Assembly (NCBI GenBank): GCA_916613615.1
Contig: OU744726.1
Span: 55,568,987-55,632,986 of the forward strand
Length of the DNA stretch: 64,000 bases
DNA from: Steromphala cineraria
Lineage: Eukaryota; Mollusca; Gastropoda; Trochida; Trochidae
Reading direction: 5' to 3'
Made by a program: the position numbers and the translations under genes. Shown here in pieces: positions 1 through 10,372 of this stretch (position 1 is the first letter of the stretch; each line of letters begins with the position of its first letter). The notes beneath the pieces were generated by a model that ran no database searches, was not told the DNA's origin, and saw nothing but the letters and a program-made list of their open reading frames with translations.

Positions 1-600
1 ATATCTACTCGTAAAAACAGATGTCTCCCCAATACACCAATTTCGCTGATTAAAAAACAAGAAAAAAGTGAGCAAAGCTCACATACCCCCACTATGAGCT
101 TGTCTTTCACAGAAGGAAAGAGGCCAACATAAGTAATGATAAGAGACATGTTTTCAAACCCATAAGGATAATGCACCAGGCTCATGCTAAGCTAAGAGAT
201 ACGAGGTAAACAAGAGTTTCAAAAGTTATCAATGTGCTGTGATTACCAGGTTGAAAATAAGACAAGGAATATAATGGTTCATGAGATATCAATTTGACAA
301 TAAATTCAAGTGGTCAAAGTGATGTGGTGACCTTGAAAATAAGGTCATGGTCAGCCAAAGTGACTGGTGTCTGCAAGTTCCCTAATTGAAGGCTGTGACC
401 AAATTAAACCGATGGGATAAAAAAAAATATTAGTAGAAGATGTCTTTTCTATCCAGCCCTTATACAAGTACCTTATGAAATTATAAATTTTCAAGAAAAC
501 CTCTAATTCCAAAATAAACTAGAAAGTGTTTTTACCCGTAAAAACAGATGTCTCTCCCTTCCTCAAATGCTCCAAACCTCTAAACAATAATATCATAAAG
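1..600. repeat. Dispersed AT-rich repeat with GATGTCTC-type ends
   Basis: No coding potential is visible. The segment opens with ACTCGTAAAAACAGATGTCTC, and nearly the same string recurs at about 534-556 (CCGTAAAAACAGATGTCTC), which marks two starts of one repeat family. The first unit runs into the second. Related ATGTCTCCC ends occur at about 1172-1200 and 10668. The family is probably a non-autonomous mobile repeat; its class cannot be fixed from this sequence. Confidence 0.4.
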
Positions 601-1200
601 CACCATTAATGAGATCTGCTCGGGAAACAAACACTACCCTTTAAAAAAGACTCAGTCCAAATTGTTGCATGGAAATAAACAAAATAATTTGTTTTAAATC
701 TCAAACCTCCAAATGGCACATTTACATGATATGGAGAGACAATATACCAAGTTTGGCTAGATATCTGCTCCAGAAACGAACACTACCCTTGAAAAAGACC
801 AAGTCCAAATTGTTGCCATGGATATAAAAAAAATATAAAATTTTTAAGAAATCTATAACCTCCAAAAGGCACATCTACATGATATGGAGAGACAGTATAC
901 CAAGTTTGGTGATGATCGGTCACATAGTTTTAGAGATCTGCTCCGGAAACGATCACTACCCTTGAAAAAGACTAAGTCCAAATTGTTGCCATGGAAATAA
1001 ATAAATAATTAAATTTTAAGAAATCTATAACCTCCAAAAGGCACATCTACATGATATGGAGAGACAGTTTACCAAGTTTGGTGATGATCGGTCACATAGT
1101 TTTAGAGATATGCTCCGGAAACGAAATGGGAACGCCAACGCCAACGCCAACGGGAACTCAGCTCAAACCAATGTCTCCCCGACCCTTCGGGGGGAGACAT
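601..1200. repeat. Tandem array of about 147-175 bp units with terminal hairpin
   Basis: Four units are recognisable by the anchor AGAGATCTGCTCCGGAAACG and variants at about 611, 758, 930 and 1105, giving periods of about 147, 172 and 175 bp. The units share AAGTCCAAATTGTTGCCATG, GGCACATCTACATGATATGG and ACCAAGTTTGGTGATGATCG. The array ends in a (CCAACG)n run and a near-palindrome around 1172-1200 (ATGTCTCCCC, short loop, GGGGGAGACAT). Related single units lie at about 8150-8400 and 10500-10680. A tandem core followed by a terminal hairpin resembles the pearl/Helentron-derived elements described in bivalves; that link is inference. Confidence 0.6.
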
Positions 1201-2371
1201 AACAAGAATACTGAATGAACTTCTTGTAATGATTAGTCAGGAAAACTGGTTGTGTTAAGTCATGGAAGGAATTAATTTGAAAGTTGATCATATTGAAAAA
1301 TGATAGTCGAGAAAGCATATAAACCCTGAAAAGCACGACCTCTAGTGATGATAAATACCAAGTTTCATAGAGATATGTTTTGTGAAATAAATTTCTAAGT
1401 AACTAGTGCTTCCAGAGTAATTTACAAAACTCAAAATGTTCGAAAGTTGAAAACCCAAGAGATACAATTGCATGTTTTGATTAATCAATATACTCTACAA
1501 ACAATGATCACAGACAGAGAGCCAAGAACTATATATGATAATCCTATAAAGTACAGCAGTGAAAAGGCTAAAATATTTTTTTAAATCTTATTTATACGGT
1601 AAGCATATTTATTATATTTTCATTTAAAAATGCTTATTAAATACACTTATAAGCATATTCATATTTATTTTCATTATCTATAATCTATTACTTGTCTAAT
1701 TCTATAATTTGGCTAACTAAATTCTATAATCAAACCATTAATTATGCTCCTTGATGTTGATCAAAACAAAATGCACATGTCAATGTTTATAAACAAAAGG
1801 TCAGCTGACCTTATTTGCATATCATCACAACTTGTGCCAGTTTGCAAGCAAGACTCATTTTCACATTATTTTTCAATCTTGTTTAAAAAAATCAAAGGGT
1901 AGAATCTCTTCTTATTTTCAATTATGGATTTTTACTTCCAAAAGTTAAGTTAATAAAATCAAGAAACACTTTTATTTGTTAAAAATAAGTATTATTATTT
2001 GACCAATAAGAGTCTTGCTCAAGTCTAGATGGCTTAGGCTGTCATGGCAAGTATCATGTGACTTGGCTCTCTTTGCATGATTTTTTCATGCCGCATACAA
2101 CTAACCTCACTTTGCATGATCTTCTAGCTTTTTTTGCCCCACAGGCCTGTACTTAGGCATTCTACCAGTCTTAACCTAACCTGTTACTATAGAAAAAAAA
2201 CCAATAACTTTACTTTTTTTTAGGTTATTGTGTATCAAATTTATCAATATATTTGAATATGAATTTGTCAAGTAAAAAAGGAGATTTTCAGTAAGAATTA
2301 TTAATTCTAACTTTGGAATTGCTTTTTATTGCAGTGTTAACATCTATCACAAATTAATGCTTCATTTGCAG
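1201..2371. other. AT-rich sequence, nothing recognised
   Basis: No open frame, hairpin or repeat I can support is seen here. If the exons at 2372 and 2637 are real, this stretch would be intron or contain further undetected short exons of that gene. Confidence 0.3.
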
Positions 2372-2420
2372 ATATTTTCAGTGGAAGTAATCTTTTACCT
2401 TCAGTTATTGTGTTATCAAG
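2372..2420 (+). CDS. Candidate 49-bp internal exon of an unrecognised gene
   Basis: A good acceptor (TTCATTTGCAG) precedes the segment and a strong donor (GTAAGT) follows it directly. Read with two leading bases, it encodes a short hydrophobic stretch, IFSGSNLLPSVIVLS, and leaves a split AG codon. That phase joins exactly to the next candidate exon at 2637, which completes a serine codon and stays open to a stop. I do not recognise the protein. The call rests on consensus splice sites and matching phase only, and a 49-bp match of this kind can arise by chance in AT-rich DNA. Confidence 0.35.
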
Positions 2421-2636
2421 GTAAGTTTTATATTATTTGCTAATATTGATAATATATTCATATTTAATTGTATTTGTATAATTTATAAAAAATAATTCTT
2501 GGTAATATTCATTTACTACTTGAGACAATATCTTGTATTTTATTGTCAATGAAGTTGTATTGTAAAACGTATCTTAATTAATGTTTTGTTTGTTCTGTAA
2601 AAAAAGTAAGGATTCTTTTTTCTGTTTCTTTTGTAG

Positions 2637-2865
2637 TTTTTCAACACCACCATTTGACAACAACTTGGTCACTTGGCTAAAGAATTCAAACTTGAAGCAA
2701 GGCAACATAATGGGAGCTGAATAAAACTTGGGCCCTTTTATTGCCATGATGTCCCCTGTAAATAATGTTGCCAACCCTTATTGCCAAACTATCAGTGCAT
2801 GATATTGTCACCTCTGAGAGAAAAACTGTCAATGGAAATAAAGTGTTCATAATATGGTTCAGATG
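2637..2865 (+). CDS. Candidate terminal exon with stop codon and poly(A) signal
   Basis: The acceptor is TCTGTTTCTTTTGTAG, a good pyrimidine tract. Continuing the phase of the exon at 2372-2420, the frame encodes about 30 residues containing FSTPPFDNNLVTWLKN and ends at TAA 2722-2724. AATAAA occurs at 2837-2842, about 115 bp after the stop, as expected for a 3-prime UTR. Together this looks like the end of a + strand gene entering from outside the window. I cannot name the family. The opposite strand is also open across this interval (2574-2774), so the strand assignment is not certain. Confidence 0.35.
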
Positions 2866-3880
2866 AATAAACTATAAATCTTGTGTTAACATTTGTCTGT
2901 TCTTGCTACAACAACCATGCATATTGAATAATTTCTTGAGATAAGGTTAGCTGTAAGATGAACAAAAAACAGAAAATTGCATTGTACAAGTTAAAATACT
3001 GAGGACAAGACAAGACACATTACTCATAACCATACTAAAAAAAACCTGAAAAATGTGCCCAAAACCTTTCTCACAACAATATTAACCACAGAGCTCTTTT
3101 CTTATACATTTGGGTAAATATAAGGGACAATCTCTTGAAGGCATTGATAGTAGCTGCAATACATCTTGAATATAGATAAATTTGTCTGTTTTAAATTCAT
3201 AGAATTGTGATTTTTCATAAAGTAAAAATAAATAACTTATTTTAAAAATAGCAAAATTCAATTGTCTTATTGTGCATAAACAGTCAGGTATTCTTGTCTC
3301 CGTCCTATGCATTCTAAGTCTCAAAGATTGAGACATATTTTCTTGAATTATTGATATGTGTCTGTCTTTAGAATTTGATTTTCAAACAGACAGGTAGATG
3401 GAGAAATTTGTAGGTAGGTATGTAGCTAAGATATGTCTGGCAAAGGCTTTATTAAATATACAATATTAACCCAAAATGATGTTATCATCAAAGATTTTCA
3501 AAAGTCTGTCCCGTACAATGCACTACATAACCTCATACACAATGCCAATAAATATTTCCAGAATTTTTAAGAAGGCAGAACAATTTCAATAAATTTGAAG
3601 TAGGGTCTAAAAGACATGAAATAATGCACAGTATGAACCTAAATCCAAATAAGGTCATGAATTGTTTCAGGGGAGGTTAAACGAAAAGCTCTAGATGGCA
3701 TTGTTTTAAATTCCAGTAAATTACTGATAAATTCTATATGCAAATTAAATTTATCCATAAATAAAATGTGGAAGACTTCTACAGGTTATCTTGACTAATG
3801 CTCAGACATACACATAGAGGGACGGGCAGAGCGTCATATACCCTCAATATTTTATAGATCCGAGAATAATAAAGTTCATC
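2866..3880. other. AT-rich spacer ending in a dispersed repeat
   Basis: No supportable gene is seen. From about 3810 the text GGACGGGCAGAGCGTCATATACCC resembles the GGACGGACAGGCGGAGCGCTATATACCCCC block on the far side of the Penelope insertion (about 7376-7410). The Penelope pair therefore probably landed in or beside an existing repeat. Confidence 0.35.
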
Positions 3881-3892
3881 AATAAATATCAA
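3881..3892 (+). repeat. Left target-site duplication of the Penelope-like insertion
   Basis: AATAAATATCAA at 3881-3892 is repeated exactly at 7298-7309, immediately after the 3-prime end of the right-hand element. A 12-bp direct repeat flanking the pair supports integration of both halves as one event. Confidence 0.6.
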
Positions 3893-3930
3893 GAGCTGTT
3901 TGAGTGGCATTCTAGAAGTTGATGGTATAA

Positions 3931-5166
3931 GGAAGACAAGAGTGATTCTATGGATGAACAACTTCTTTATTGGATGGTGGCGACGTTTCGGTATAGATTC
4001 TTATACCGTTATCAAGCATATGGTGAAAATGAGGAATACAGCAATTTATACAGTTTGGAATGATAATGAGAAAACAATAACAGTAACAACAGGATAAGGT
4101 AACAATACATCAAAGGATAATTTACATGAAGTTAAGAAAACATAGGATGAGTGGGATACCAGTTTGTGAGTGAGTTAATTAGGCAGATTAGCGAAGCCAG
4201 TTGAGTTGATTGGATTAATTATGGGCGGATTAAGTGGTTGTAAGCTGATGGGATGTAATAGCCTTGATCTCTGTTCATAGATGGCCGGAAACGGGAAATT
4301 TGTAAAGCTTCGGCTAAACGACGTTGAGTGTAATCATGTTTGTTGGTTGTGAGTGTTTTGACAGTGTCCCAGTTGATGTTGTGTTGTGGGAATTTGGTGA
4401 TGTGTTCTGAAATAGCTGATTTTGCGTCTGCTTTGATGGTGGATGTCTTGTGTTCTTTGATGCGAATGTTGAGTGGCCTTGATGTTTCTCCGATGTAGTT
4501 GCTGCCGCAGTCGCAGCTAATGTTGTAGACCACTCCTTTAGGCTGCTGTTGTTTTGTTGCATGTTTTCTACCGTTAGCCCTAATGATGGTTTTGAGAGGA
4601 GTGGCCGTGGAGAAGTAGGTGTCTATACCAGCTTTCTGCTTGAGAAGACGACTAATGTGATGCGATGTTTTGCCAATGTAGGGAAGTGAGATGCGAATGG
4701 GGGCAGGGGCAGGCTTGGTAGTAGAGGGTTTAGGCATAGGGTTAAGGGTTGAGTGGATAACACGGTCAACAAGTTTAGATGGGTAGTTGTTTAGTTGGGT
4801 GAAGACATGCTGGAGGTGTTTTAGTTCAGTGTTAGGGGTGCCAGAGGATAAGTGGATAGCACGGCGGGAAAGGGTGGAGACAATGCCAGTTTTAGTTCTG
4901 TGAGGATGATTAGAGTCGAAATGGATGTATTGGTCAGTGTGCGTGGGTTTGCGGTAGACAGAGGTGTTAATAGTGTTGTCAGCTGTGCGTGTCACAAGGA
5001 CATCAAGGAAGGGAAGCTGTGAGTTAGATTCAGTTTCAACAGTGAATTGGATGCGGGGATGCTGTTTGTTAAGGTGGTTGAGTAGAGCATGAGGGTCGTT
5101 AGCTTGTGGGAGAATGACAAAGGTGTCATCAACCTTCCTGAACCAGCAGGTTGGTTTGATTAGTGA
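3931..5166 (-). mobile_element. 5-prime-truncated inverted Penelope-like element copy
   Basis: This segment is the reverse complement of 6061-7297 and nearly identical to it. The open frame on the minus strand runs from about 5166 down to 4219. It begins just before reverse-transcriptase motif C (FRKVDDTFVIL) and includes the thumb region and the whole GIY-YIG endonuclease domain. In the last 258 residues the two copies differ by one residue (S for L before HHISRLL). RT motifs A and B are absent, so this copy cannot encode a working enzyme. A 38-bp extra tail (3893-3930) separates its 3-prime end from the target duplication. Penelope elements are known for partial tandem or inverted copies and for a short terminal extension; the match to that pattern is inference. 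Confidence 0.9.
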
Positions 5167-5169
5167 TTA

Positions 5170-7008
5170 GTGATTAGTGATGACTTCATCATCAACATAG
5201 AGAAGGGGCTCCAGCAGCTGGCACCAGGGGGCAATGTCGACTTCCTACGCCACCAGATCGCAGACATCCTCCACAAGTCGCAGCCACAGAAACCCAACAT
5301 CACCAGGGGAGAGAGGACTGCCCTTGCTGATCTCCGCAAAGACGAATCCATAACCATCGTGCCGGCTGATAAAGGCAAAGCCACTGTGGTCCTCAACACT
5401 CCAGATTTTGAGACCATGGTCAACAAAATCCTTGACGATACCACAACATACCGCAAGATCCAGAAAGACCCAACCCAGAAGCTGCAGAGACAACACAAGG
5501 CACACCTAAAACAACTCCGTGACAACTTTGAACTTAGCTACGATTTACATCAAAAACTCAGTGTACCTCACCCACAACCTCCATATGCCCGTGCCACTGT
5601 GAAAATCCATAAGGACCCACCTAAAACCAGACTTCTTGTGTGCTCTCGTGACACTGTGTTTTACAACACTGCCCAGCATCTTACCAAAGTGCTTGCCCCA
5701 CTTGGTAAAACTGCTGACTCCTACATTTCGGACTCTGCTGAATTTTGTAAAAAACTTGAATGTATATCCAATCCTGGCAAAATTATTAGTTATGATGTTG
5801 TGGATCTATTTACCAGTGTTCCCATTAACGAAACCCTGCATGTTCTTCGCCACCGTATTGACAACCTTGACACCCCTCTTGACACCAACCTCTCTACTGA
5901 CTCCATCATTCAGCTCATCTCTAACTCCATCACCTCCACCTACTTCACTTGGGGTGATGACCTCTATGAGCAAATCCATGGGCTGCCCATGGGATCCCCT
6001 CTCTCTCCCATCCTCTCTGAAATCTATATGACCTCCTTTGAACAGCATGCCCTCAGCACCTCACTAATCAAACCAACCTGCTGGTTCAGGAAGGTTGATG
6101 ACACCTTTGTCATTCTCCCACAAGCTAACGACCCTCATGCTCTACTCAACCACCTTAACAAACAGCATCCCCGCATCCAATTCACTGTTGAAACTGAATC
6201 TAACTCACAGCTTCCCTTCCTTGATGTCCTTGTGACACGCACAGCTGACAACACTATTAACACCTCTGTCTACCGCAAACCCACGCACACTGACCAATAC
6301 ATCCATTTCGACTCTAATCATCCTCACAGAACTAAAACTGGCATTGTCTCCACCCTTTCCCGCCGTGCTATCCACTTATCCTCTGGCACCCCTAACACTG
6401 AACTAAAACACCTCCAGCATGTCTTCACCCAACTAAACAACTACCCATCTAAACTTGTTGACCGTGTTATCCACTCAACCCTTAACCCTATGCCTAAACC
6501 CTCTACTACCAAGCCTGCCCCTGCCCCCATTCGCATCTCACTTCCCTACATTGGCAAAACATTGCATCACATTAGTCGTCTTCTCAAGCAGAAAGCTGGT
6601 ATAGACACCTACTTCTCCACGGCCACTCCTCTCAAAACCATCATTAGGGCTAACGGTAGAAAACATGCAACAAAACAACAGCAGCCTAAAGGAGTGGTCT
6701 ACAACATTAGCTGCGACTGCGGCAGCAACTACATCGGAGAAACATCAAGGCCACTCAACATTCGCATCAAAGAACACAAGACATCCACCATCAAAGCAGA
6801 CGCAAAATCAGCTATTTCAGAACACATCACCAAATTCCCACAACACAACATCAACTGGGACACTGTCAAAACACTCACAACCAACAAACATGATTACACT
6901 CAACGTCGTTTAGCCGAAGCTTTACAAATTTCCCGTTTCCGGCCATCTATGAACAGAGATCAAGGCTATTACATCCCATCAGCTTACAACCACTTAATCC
7001 GCCCATAA
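5170..7008 (+). CDS. Penelope-like retroelement reverse transcriptase with GIY-YIG endonuclease
   Basis: The open frame has 612 codons. In order: a conserved N-terminal block IVPADKGKATVVLN (about residues 58-71); the KIHKDPPKTRLLV block; RT motif A ISYDVVDLFTSVP; motif B LPMGSPLSPILSEIYM; motif C FRKVDDTFVIL with the two catalytic aspartates; thumb segments SVYRKPTHTDQYIHFD and LSRRAIHLSS; and a C-terminal GIY-YIG nuclease (GVVYNISCDCGSNYIGETSR, with the downstream acidic residue in RRLAEALQIS). Penelope-like enzymes prime reverse transcription at a nick, usually made by this nuclease. The frame is intact but short for the family: the region upstream of the DKG block is missing, so the element is truncated at its 5-prime end, at the junction with the inverted copy. 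The first Met is not necessarily the native start. No promoter is apparent. Confidence 0.93.
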   Translation: MISDDFIINIEKGLQQLAPGGNVDFLRHQIADILHKSQPQKPNITRGERTALADLRKDESITIVPADKGKATVVLNTPDFETMVNKILDDTTTYRKIQKDPTQKLQRQHKAHLKQLRDNFELSYDLHQKLSVPHPQPPYARATVKIHKDPPKTRLLVCSRDTVFYNTAQHLTKVLAPLGKTADSYISDSAEFCKKLECISNPGKIISYDVVDLFTSVPINETLHVLRHRIDNLDTPLDTNLSTDSIIQLISNSITSTYFTWGDDLYEQIHGLPMGSPLSPILSEIYMTSFEQHALSTSLIKPTCWFRKVDDTFVILPQANDPHALLNHLNKQHPRIQFTVETESNSQLPFLDVLVTRTADNTINTSVYRKPTHTDQYIHFDSNHPHRTKTGIVSTLSRRAIHLSSGTPNTELKHLQHVFTQLNNYPSKLVDRVIHSTLNPMPKPSTTKPAPAPIRISLPYIGKTLHHISRLLKQKAGIDTYFSTATPLKTIIRANGRKHATKQQQPKGVVYNISCDCGSNYIGETSRPLNIRIKEHKTSTIKADAKSAISEHITKFPQHNINWDTVKTLTTNKHDYTQRRLAEALQISRFRPSMNRDQGYYIPSAYNHLIRP

Positions 7009-7210
7009 TTAATCCAATCAACTCAACTGGCTTCGCTAATCTGCCTAATTAACTCACTCACAAACTGGTATCCCACTCATCCTATGTTTTCTTAACTTCA
7101 TGTAAATTATCCTTTGATGTATTGTTACCTTATCCTGTTGTTACTGTTATTGTTTTCTCATTATCATTCCAAACTGTATAAATTGCTGTATTCCTCATTT
7201 TCACCATATG

Positions 7211-7245
7211 CTTGATAACGGTATAAGAATCTATACCGAAACGTC
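7211..7245 (+). ncRNA. Hammerhead-ribozyme-like motif in the Penelope 3-prime terminal region
   Basis: CTTGATAAC is followed by a 6-bp stem (GGTATA pairing with its complement before CC) and then CGAAACGTC. This is the layout of a hammerhead core: a CUGAUGA-like strand, stem II, then GAAA. The core is imperfect. Position 3 is U and position 8 is A instead of the usual C and G, and one extra C precedes stem II. The U/A pair could preserve the 3-8 base pair. The same motif occurs inverted at about 3982-4017. Hammerhead motifs are known in Penelope terminal repeats; activity of this version is not established. Confidence 0.45.
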
Positions 7246-7297
7246 GCCACCATCCAATAAAGAAGTTGTTCATCCATAGAATCACTCTTGTCTTCCT

Positions 7298-7309
7298 AAT
7301 AAATATCAA
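7298..7309 (+). repeat. Right target-site duplication of the Penelope-like insertion
   Basis: Exact copy of AATAAATATCAA at 3881-3892; it abuts the element end at 7297. Confidence 0.6.
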
Positions 7310-7524
7310 TACCAAAAAAAAAACCATCAGTTAAACAAGTGGTAGAATTCAATAGTTAATATTGAAGAATGCCCGGACGGACGGACGGACGGACAGGCGG
7401 AGCGCTATATACCCCCACTACTTCGTAGGTGGCCCAGGGGTATAAAAATACTGTATAGTTTTTTAAAACTCAAATGAAAACCATATTCAACTGTTTTGGT
7501 TATGTTTGCTTTTTAGGCCACACA

Positions 7525-8104
7525 AAATTAATTACTTGATTTACGGATTTCTCAAGGTCAAAATGGCTAAAGGCAGGAGGGAAAATAAAAAAATAAAAAA
7601 ATAAAAAAATAGCTTTTTGGTGTAGTGTCGACAAAGATTTGCCTGAAAACTGATTAACACGAGACCGGCGAAAACACCGATATATATCTTAAATTTTTAT
7701 TAATGTTTTCTTTTTCATTCCATATAATTTTATTTAATCAAAATTTACCTTCGTAATTTGGAGTGAAAACAAACCAGTAACTAATTTCTGAAACATCGGT
7801 TTGGGGAAAACAACTTGCTTTCGAGATTGTATCTTTGACGACGATGTGTTTAAACTTTGATAAAATACAAAGAATGTCAGGAGCTTTGTAACATTAAACA
7901 ATGATAATGGGTGACACACTTTCTCGAGCGAGTACTTTTGGCAGTCTCCCTTTTACTGTTCGTATTTTCGTAATATTTAATTTTTAGATTTTTTTCCAGC
8001 GGCAATGCAACATTTTTTATTGAGCAGGGTTCAAATAAACATTTTTTATTTTAGGAAATTGCCAAAATCGTAGTCGGCGGATCCGTAAATCAACTAATTA
8101 ATTT
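7525..8104. mobile_element. Candidate 580-bp inverted-repeat element
   Basis: The 24-bp ends match as inverted repeats with one mismatch: AAATTAATTACTTGATTTAC at 7525 and its complement ending at 8104 (GTAAATCAACTAATTAATTT). The interior is AT-rich with no coding frame. I could not find a target-site duplication, so the exact ends are uncertain. It could be a MITE. Confidence 0.45.
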
Positions 8105-8459
8105 GGTCTCGCCTTATTTATGGGAATCATTAATCAACATCTATGCAGTTTGTCATGAAGACAAAGTCGAAACTGTTGCCATGGAAAACCCAAACTTAAT
8201 CAATTCAAAAGAATAATATGAAGAGGGTGTACACCAAATTTGGTGAAGATTGGTCATGCAGTTTCAGAGTTATACTCCAGAAACTAACCCAACCCTTCAC
8301 AATGCAGAAGTCCAAACTGTTGTCATGCAAACAAAAAATATAAAAAAGAGCCATTGGGCATTGACTCTGTAGCTCATCAGGCTTCAAATTCAATTATACT
8401 GTAGAGTGTGGCCAATGTGGTTCCACAGAATCACCAATCCTAAAATTAAGTATAAATAG

Positions 8460-10270
8460 GTTTTAAGGGTGTAGCCCCTGTGGTCCTTATAAGGAGCAAC
8501 AGGCCCACCAAATCTCTAATTTCTTATCCTCACTGGTCAAGGAATCTGTACAGAAGGTTTCAGCTTTCTAGGCCTCATGCTTCTGGAGAGGAAGTCTCCA
8601 AAGATGAAAATAGGTTTTTAGGGCATGGCCCCTGTGGCCCTTATTAGGGACCACAGGGCCACCAAAACTACAATTTTTAATCCTCACTAGTCAAGGAGTC
8701 TGTACAAAAAGCTTTCTAAACTGCTTCTGGAGAAGAAATCAAAAATAGAGCCATTGGCTCTGTAGCTCATCAGGCATCATATCAAGTTTGCTTTATAAAG
8801 GCAAGATGAGCTAAAAATGAAACTGATGTTACCTATTACAAGAAAACCTATAAAAAAATTACAAAACAAATGTATTATTATTCAACACTTTCTAGATCGC
8901 CAGTATCAGACAGTGAAAGAAGTCCACACTAAAATATCCAAGGAGAAATAAATTTGTCATAGACTGTCATCTAATGGAGAAAAATAGGTTTTTAAGATTG
9001 TGACCCCTGTGACCCTATTTGGGGTCATGGGGTCACAAAACCTACAGTTTAGAATCCCAATTGACCAAGGAGTCTACATGCAGTCTTTCAGCTCAATAGA
9101 CCTTTAGGAGCTAAAGGTGATGATGAAAATAAGTTTTTTAAGGTTGTGACCCCTGTGACCCTATTTGGGGTCATGGGGTCACGAAATCTACAATTTAGAA
9201 TCCCCATTGGCCAAGGAGTCTGCACATATAATTTCAGCTCTCTAGACCTTTTGGAACTTGAGAAGAAGATGAAAATAGTTTTTTAAGGTTGTGACCCCTG
9301 TGACCCTATTTGGGGTCACAGGGTCAACAAAGTTACAAATTAGAATCCCCATTGTCCAAGGAGTCTGCACATATCAATATTAACTCTCTAGACCTTTTGG
9401 AACTGGAGAAGAAGATGAGAATTGGTTTTTAAGGTTGTGACCCCTGTGACCCTATTTTGGGTCATGGGGTCACGAAATCTACAATTAAGAATCCCGATTG
9501 GCCAAGGAGTCTGCACATATCATTTTCAACTCTATAGTCATTTTAGTACTGGAGAAGAAGATGAAAATAGGTTTTTAAGGTTGTGACCCCTGTGACCCTA
9601 TTTGGGGTCACAGGTTCACCAAAGTTACAAATTAGAATCCCCATTGTCCAAGGAGTCTGCACATATCACTTTCAACTCTCTAGTCCTTTTAGAACTGGAG
9701 AAGAAGATGAAAATAGGGTTTTAAGGTTGTGACCCCTGTGACCCTATTTGGGGTCATGGGGTCACGAAATCTACAATTTAGAATCCCCATTGGCCAAGGA
9801 GTCTGCACATATCGTTTTTAACTCTCTAGTCCTTTTAGAACTGGAGAAGAAGATGAAAATAGGTTTTTAAGGTTGTGACCCCTGTGACCCTATTTGGGGT
9901 CACAGGGTCACCAAAGTTACAAATTAGAATCTCCATTGTCCAAGGAGTCTGCACATATAATTTTTAACTCTCTACTCCTTTTGGAACTGGAGAAGAAGAT
10001 GAAAATAGGTATTTAAGGTTGTGACCCCTGTGACCCTATTTGGGGTCACAGGGTCACCAAAGTTACAAATTAGAATCCCCATTGGCCAAGGAGTCTGCAC
10101 ATATCATTTTTAACTCTCTAGTCCTTCTGGAACTGGAGAAGAAGAGGAAAATAGGTTTTTAAAGTTGTGACCCCTGTGACCCTATTTGGGGTCACAGGGT
10201 CACCAAAGTTACAAATTAGAATATCCATATGCTAAGGTACTTGTACACAAAATTTCAGCTCTCTAATGTG
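8460..10270. repeat. Tandem array of about 145-bp units, roughly 11 copies
   Basis: Each unit carries TTGTGACCCCTGTGACCC, then TATTTGGGGTCA, an AAATTAGAATCCCCATTG block, AAGGAGTCTGCACATAT and CTGGAGAAGAAGATGAAAAT. Anchors fall near 8470, 8622, 8995, 9145, 9290, 9432, 9578, 9727, 9870, 10018 and 10166, a period of 142-150 bp. The first two units are diverged and are separated from the rest by other sequence. The units are direct repeats without unique spacers, so this is a satellite-like core and not a CRISPR array. Each unit has the internal inverted pair TGACCC and GGGTCA. Confidence 0.85.
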
Positions 10271-10309
10271 TATGGTTCATGAGGAGAAGTCGAAAGTGTC
10301 AAAAGTTTA

Positions 10310-10372
10310 CGAACGGACGGACGACGGACGGACGACGGACGACGGACGACGGACGGACGCCGGACGACGGGC
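10310..10372. repeat. ACGG-type minisatellite
   Basis: A run of GGACGGACGACGGAC-type repeats directly follows the 145-bp array. An open frame across it (10279-10491) is an artefact of the repeat. Confidence 0.8.

Larger units (their letters stand above)
5170..7297 (+). mobile_element. Penelope-like element, right-hand copy
   Basis: It contains the 612-codon RT/endonuclease frame and about 290 bp of 3-prime sequence that ends at GTCTTCCT, 7297, followed by the target duplication AATAAATATCAA. The 5-prime end abuts the inverted copy head to head at a short repeat (GATTAGT three times, about 5158-5178). The 3-prime UTR carries a hairpin followed by CGAAACGTC (7211-7245), described separately. 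Confidence 0.88.

Noticed and set aside
4314..4562. 82-codon frame repeated at 6665-6913
   Set aside because: It is the same alternative reading frame inside the GIY-YIG domain of the two Penelope copies, not a separate gene.
5160..6048. Open frames of 80-131 codons on both strands within the Penelope reverse-transcriptase region
   Set aside because: They overlap the 612-codon frame with its full set of RT motifs and show no family features of their own.
8460..10270. CRISPR-like regular spacing
   Set aside because: Whole units repeat, with no unique spacers and no cas genes, in a spliced eukaryotic genome; this is a tandem satellite-like array.
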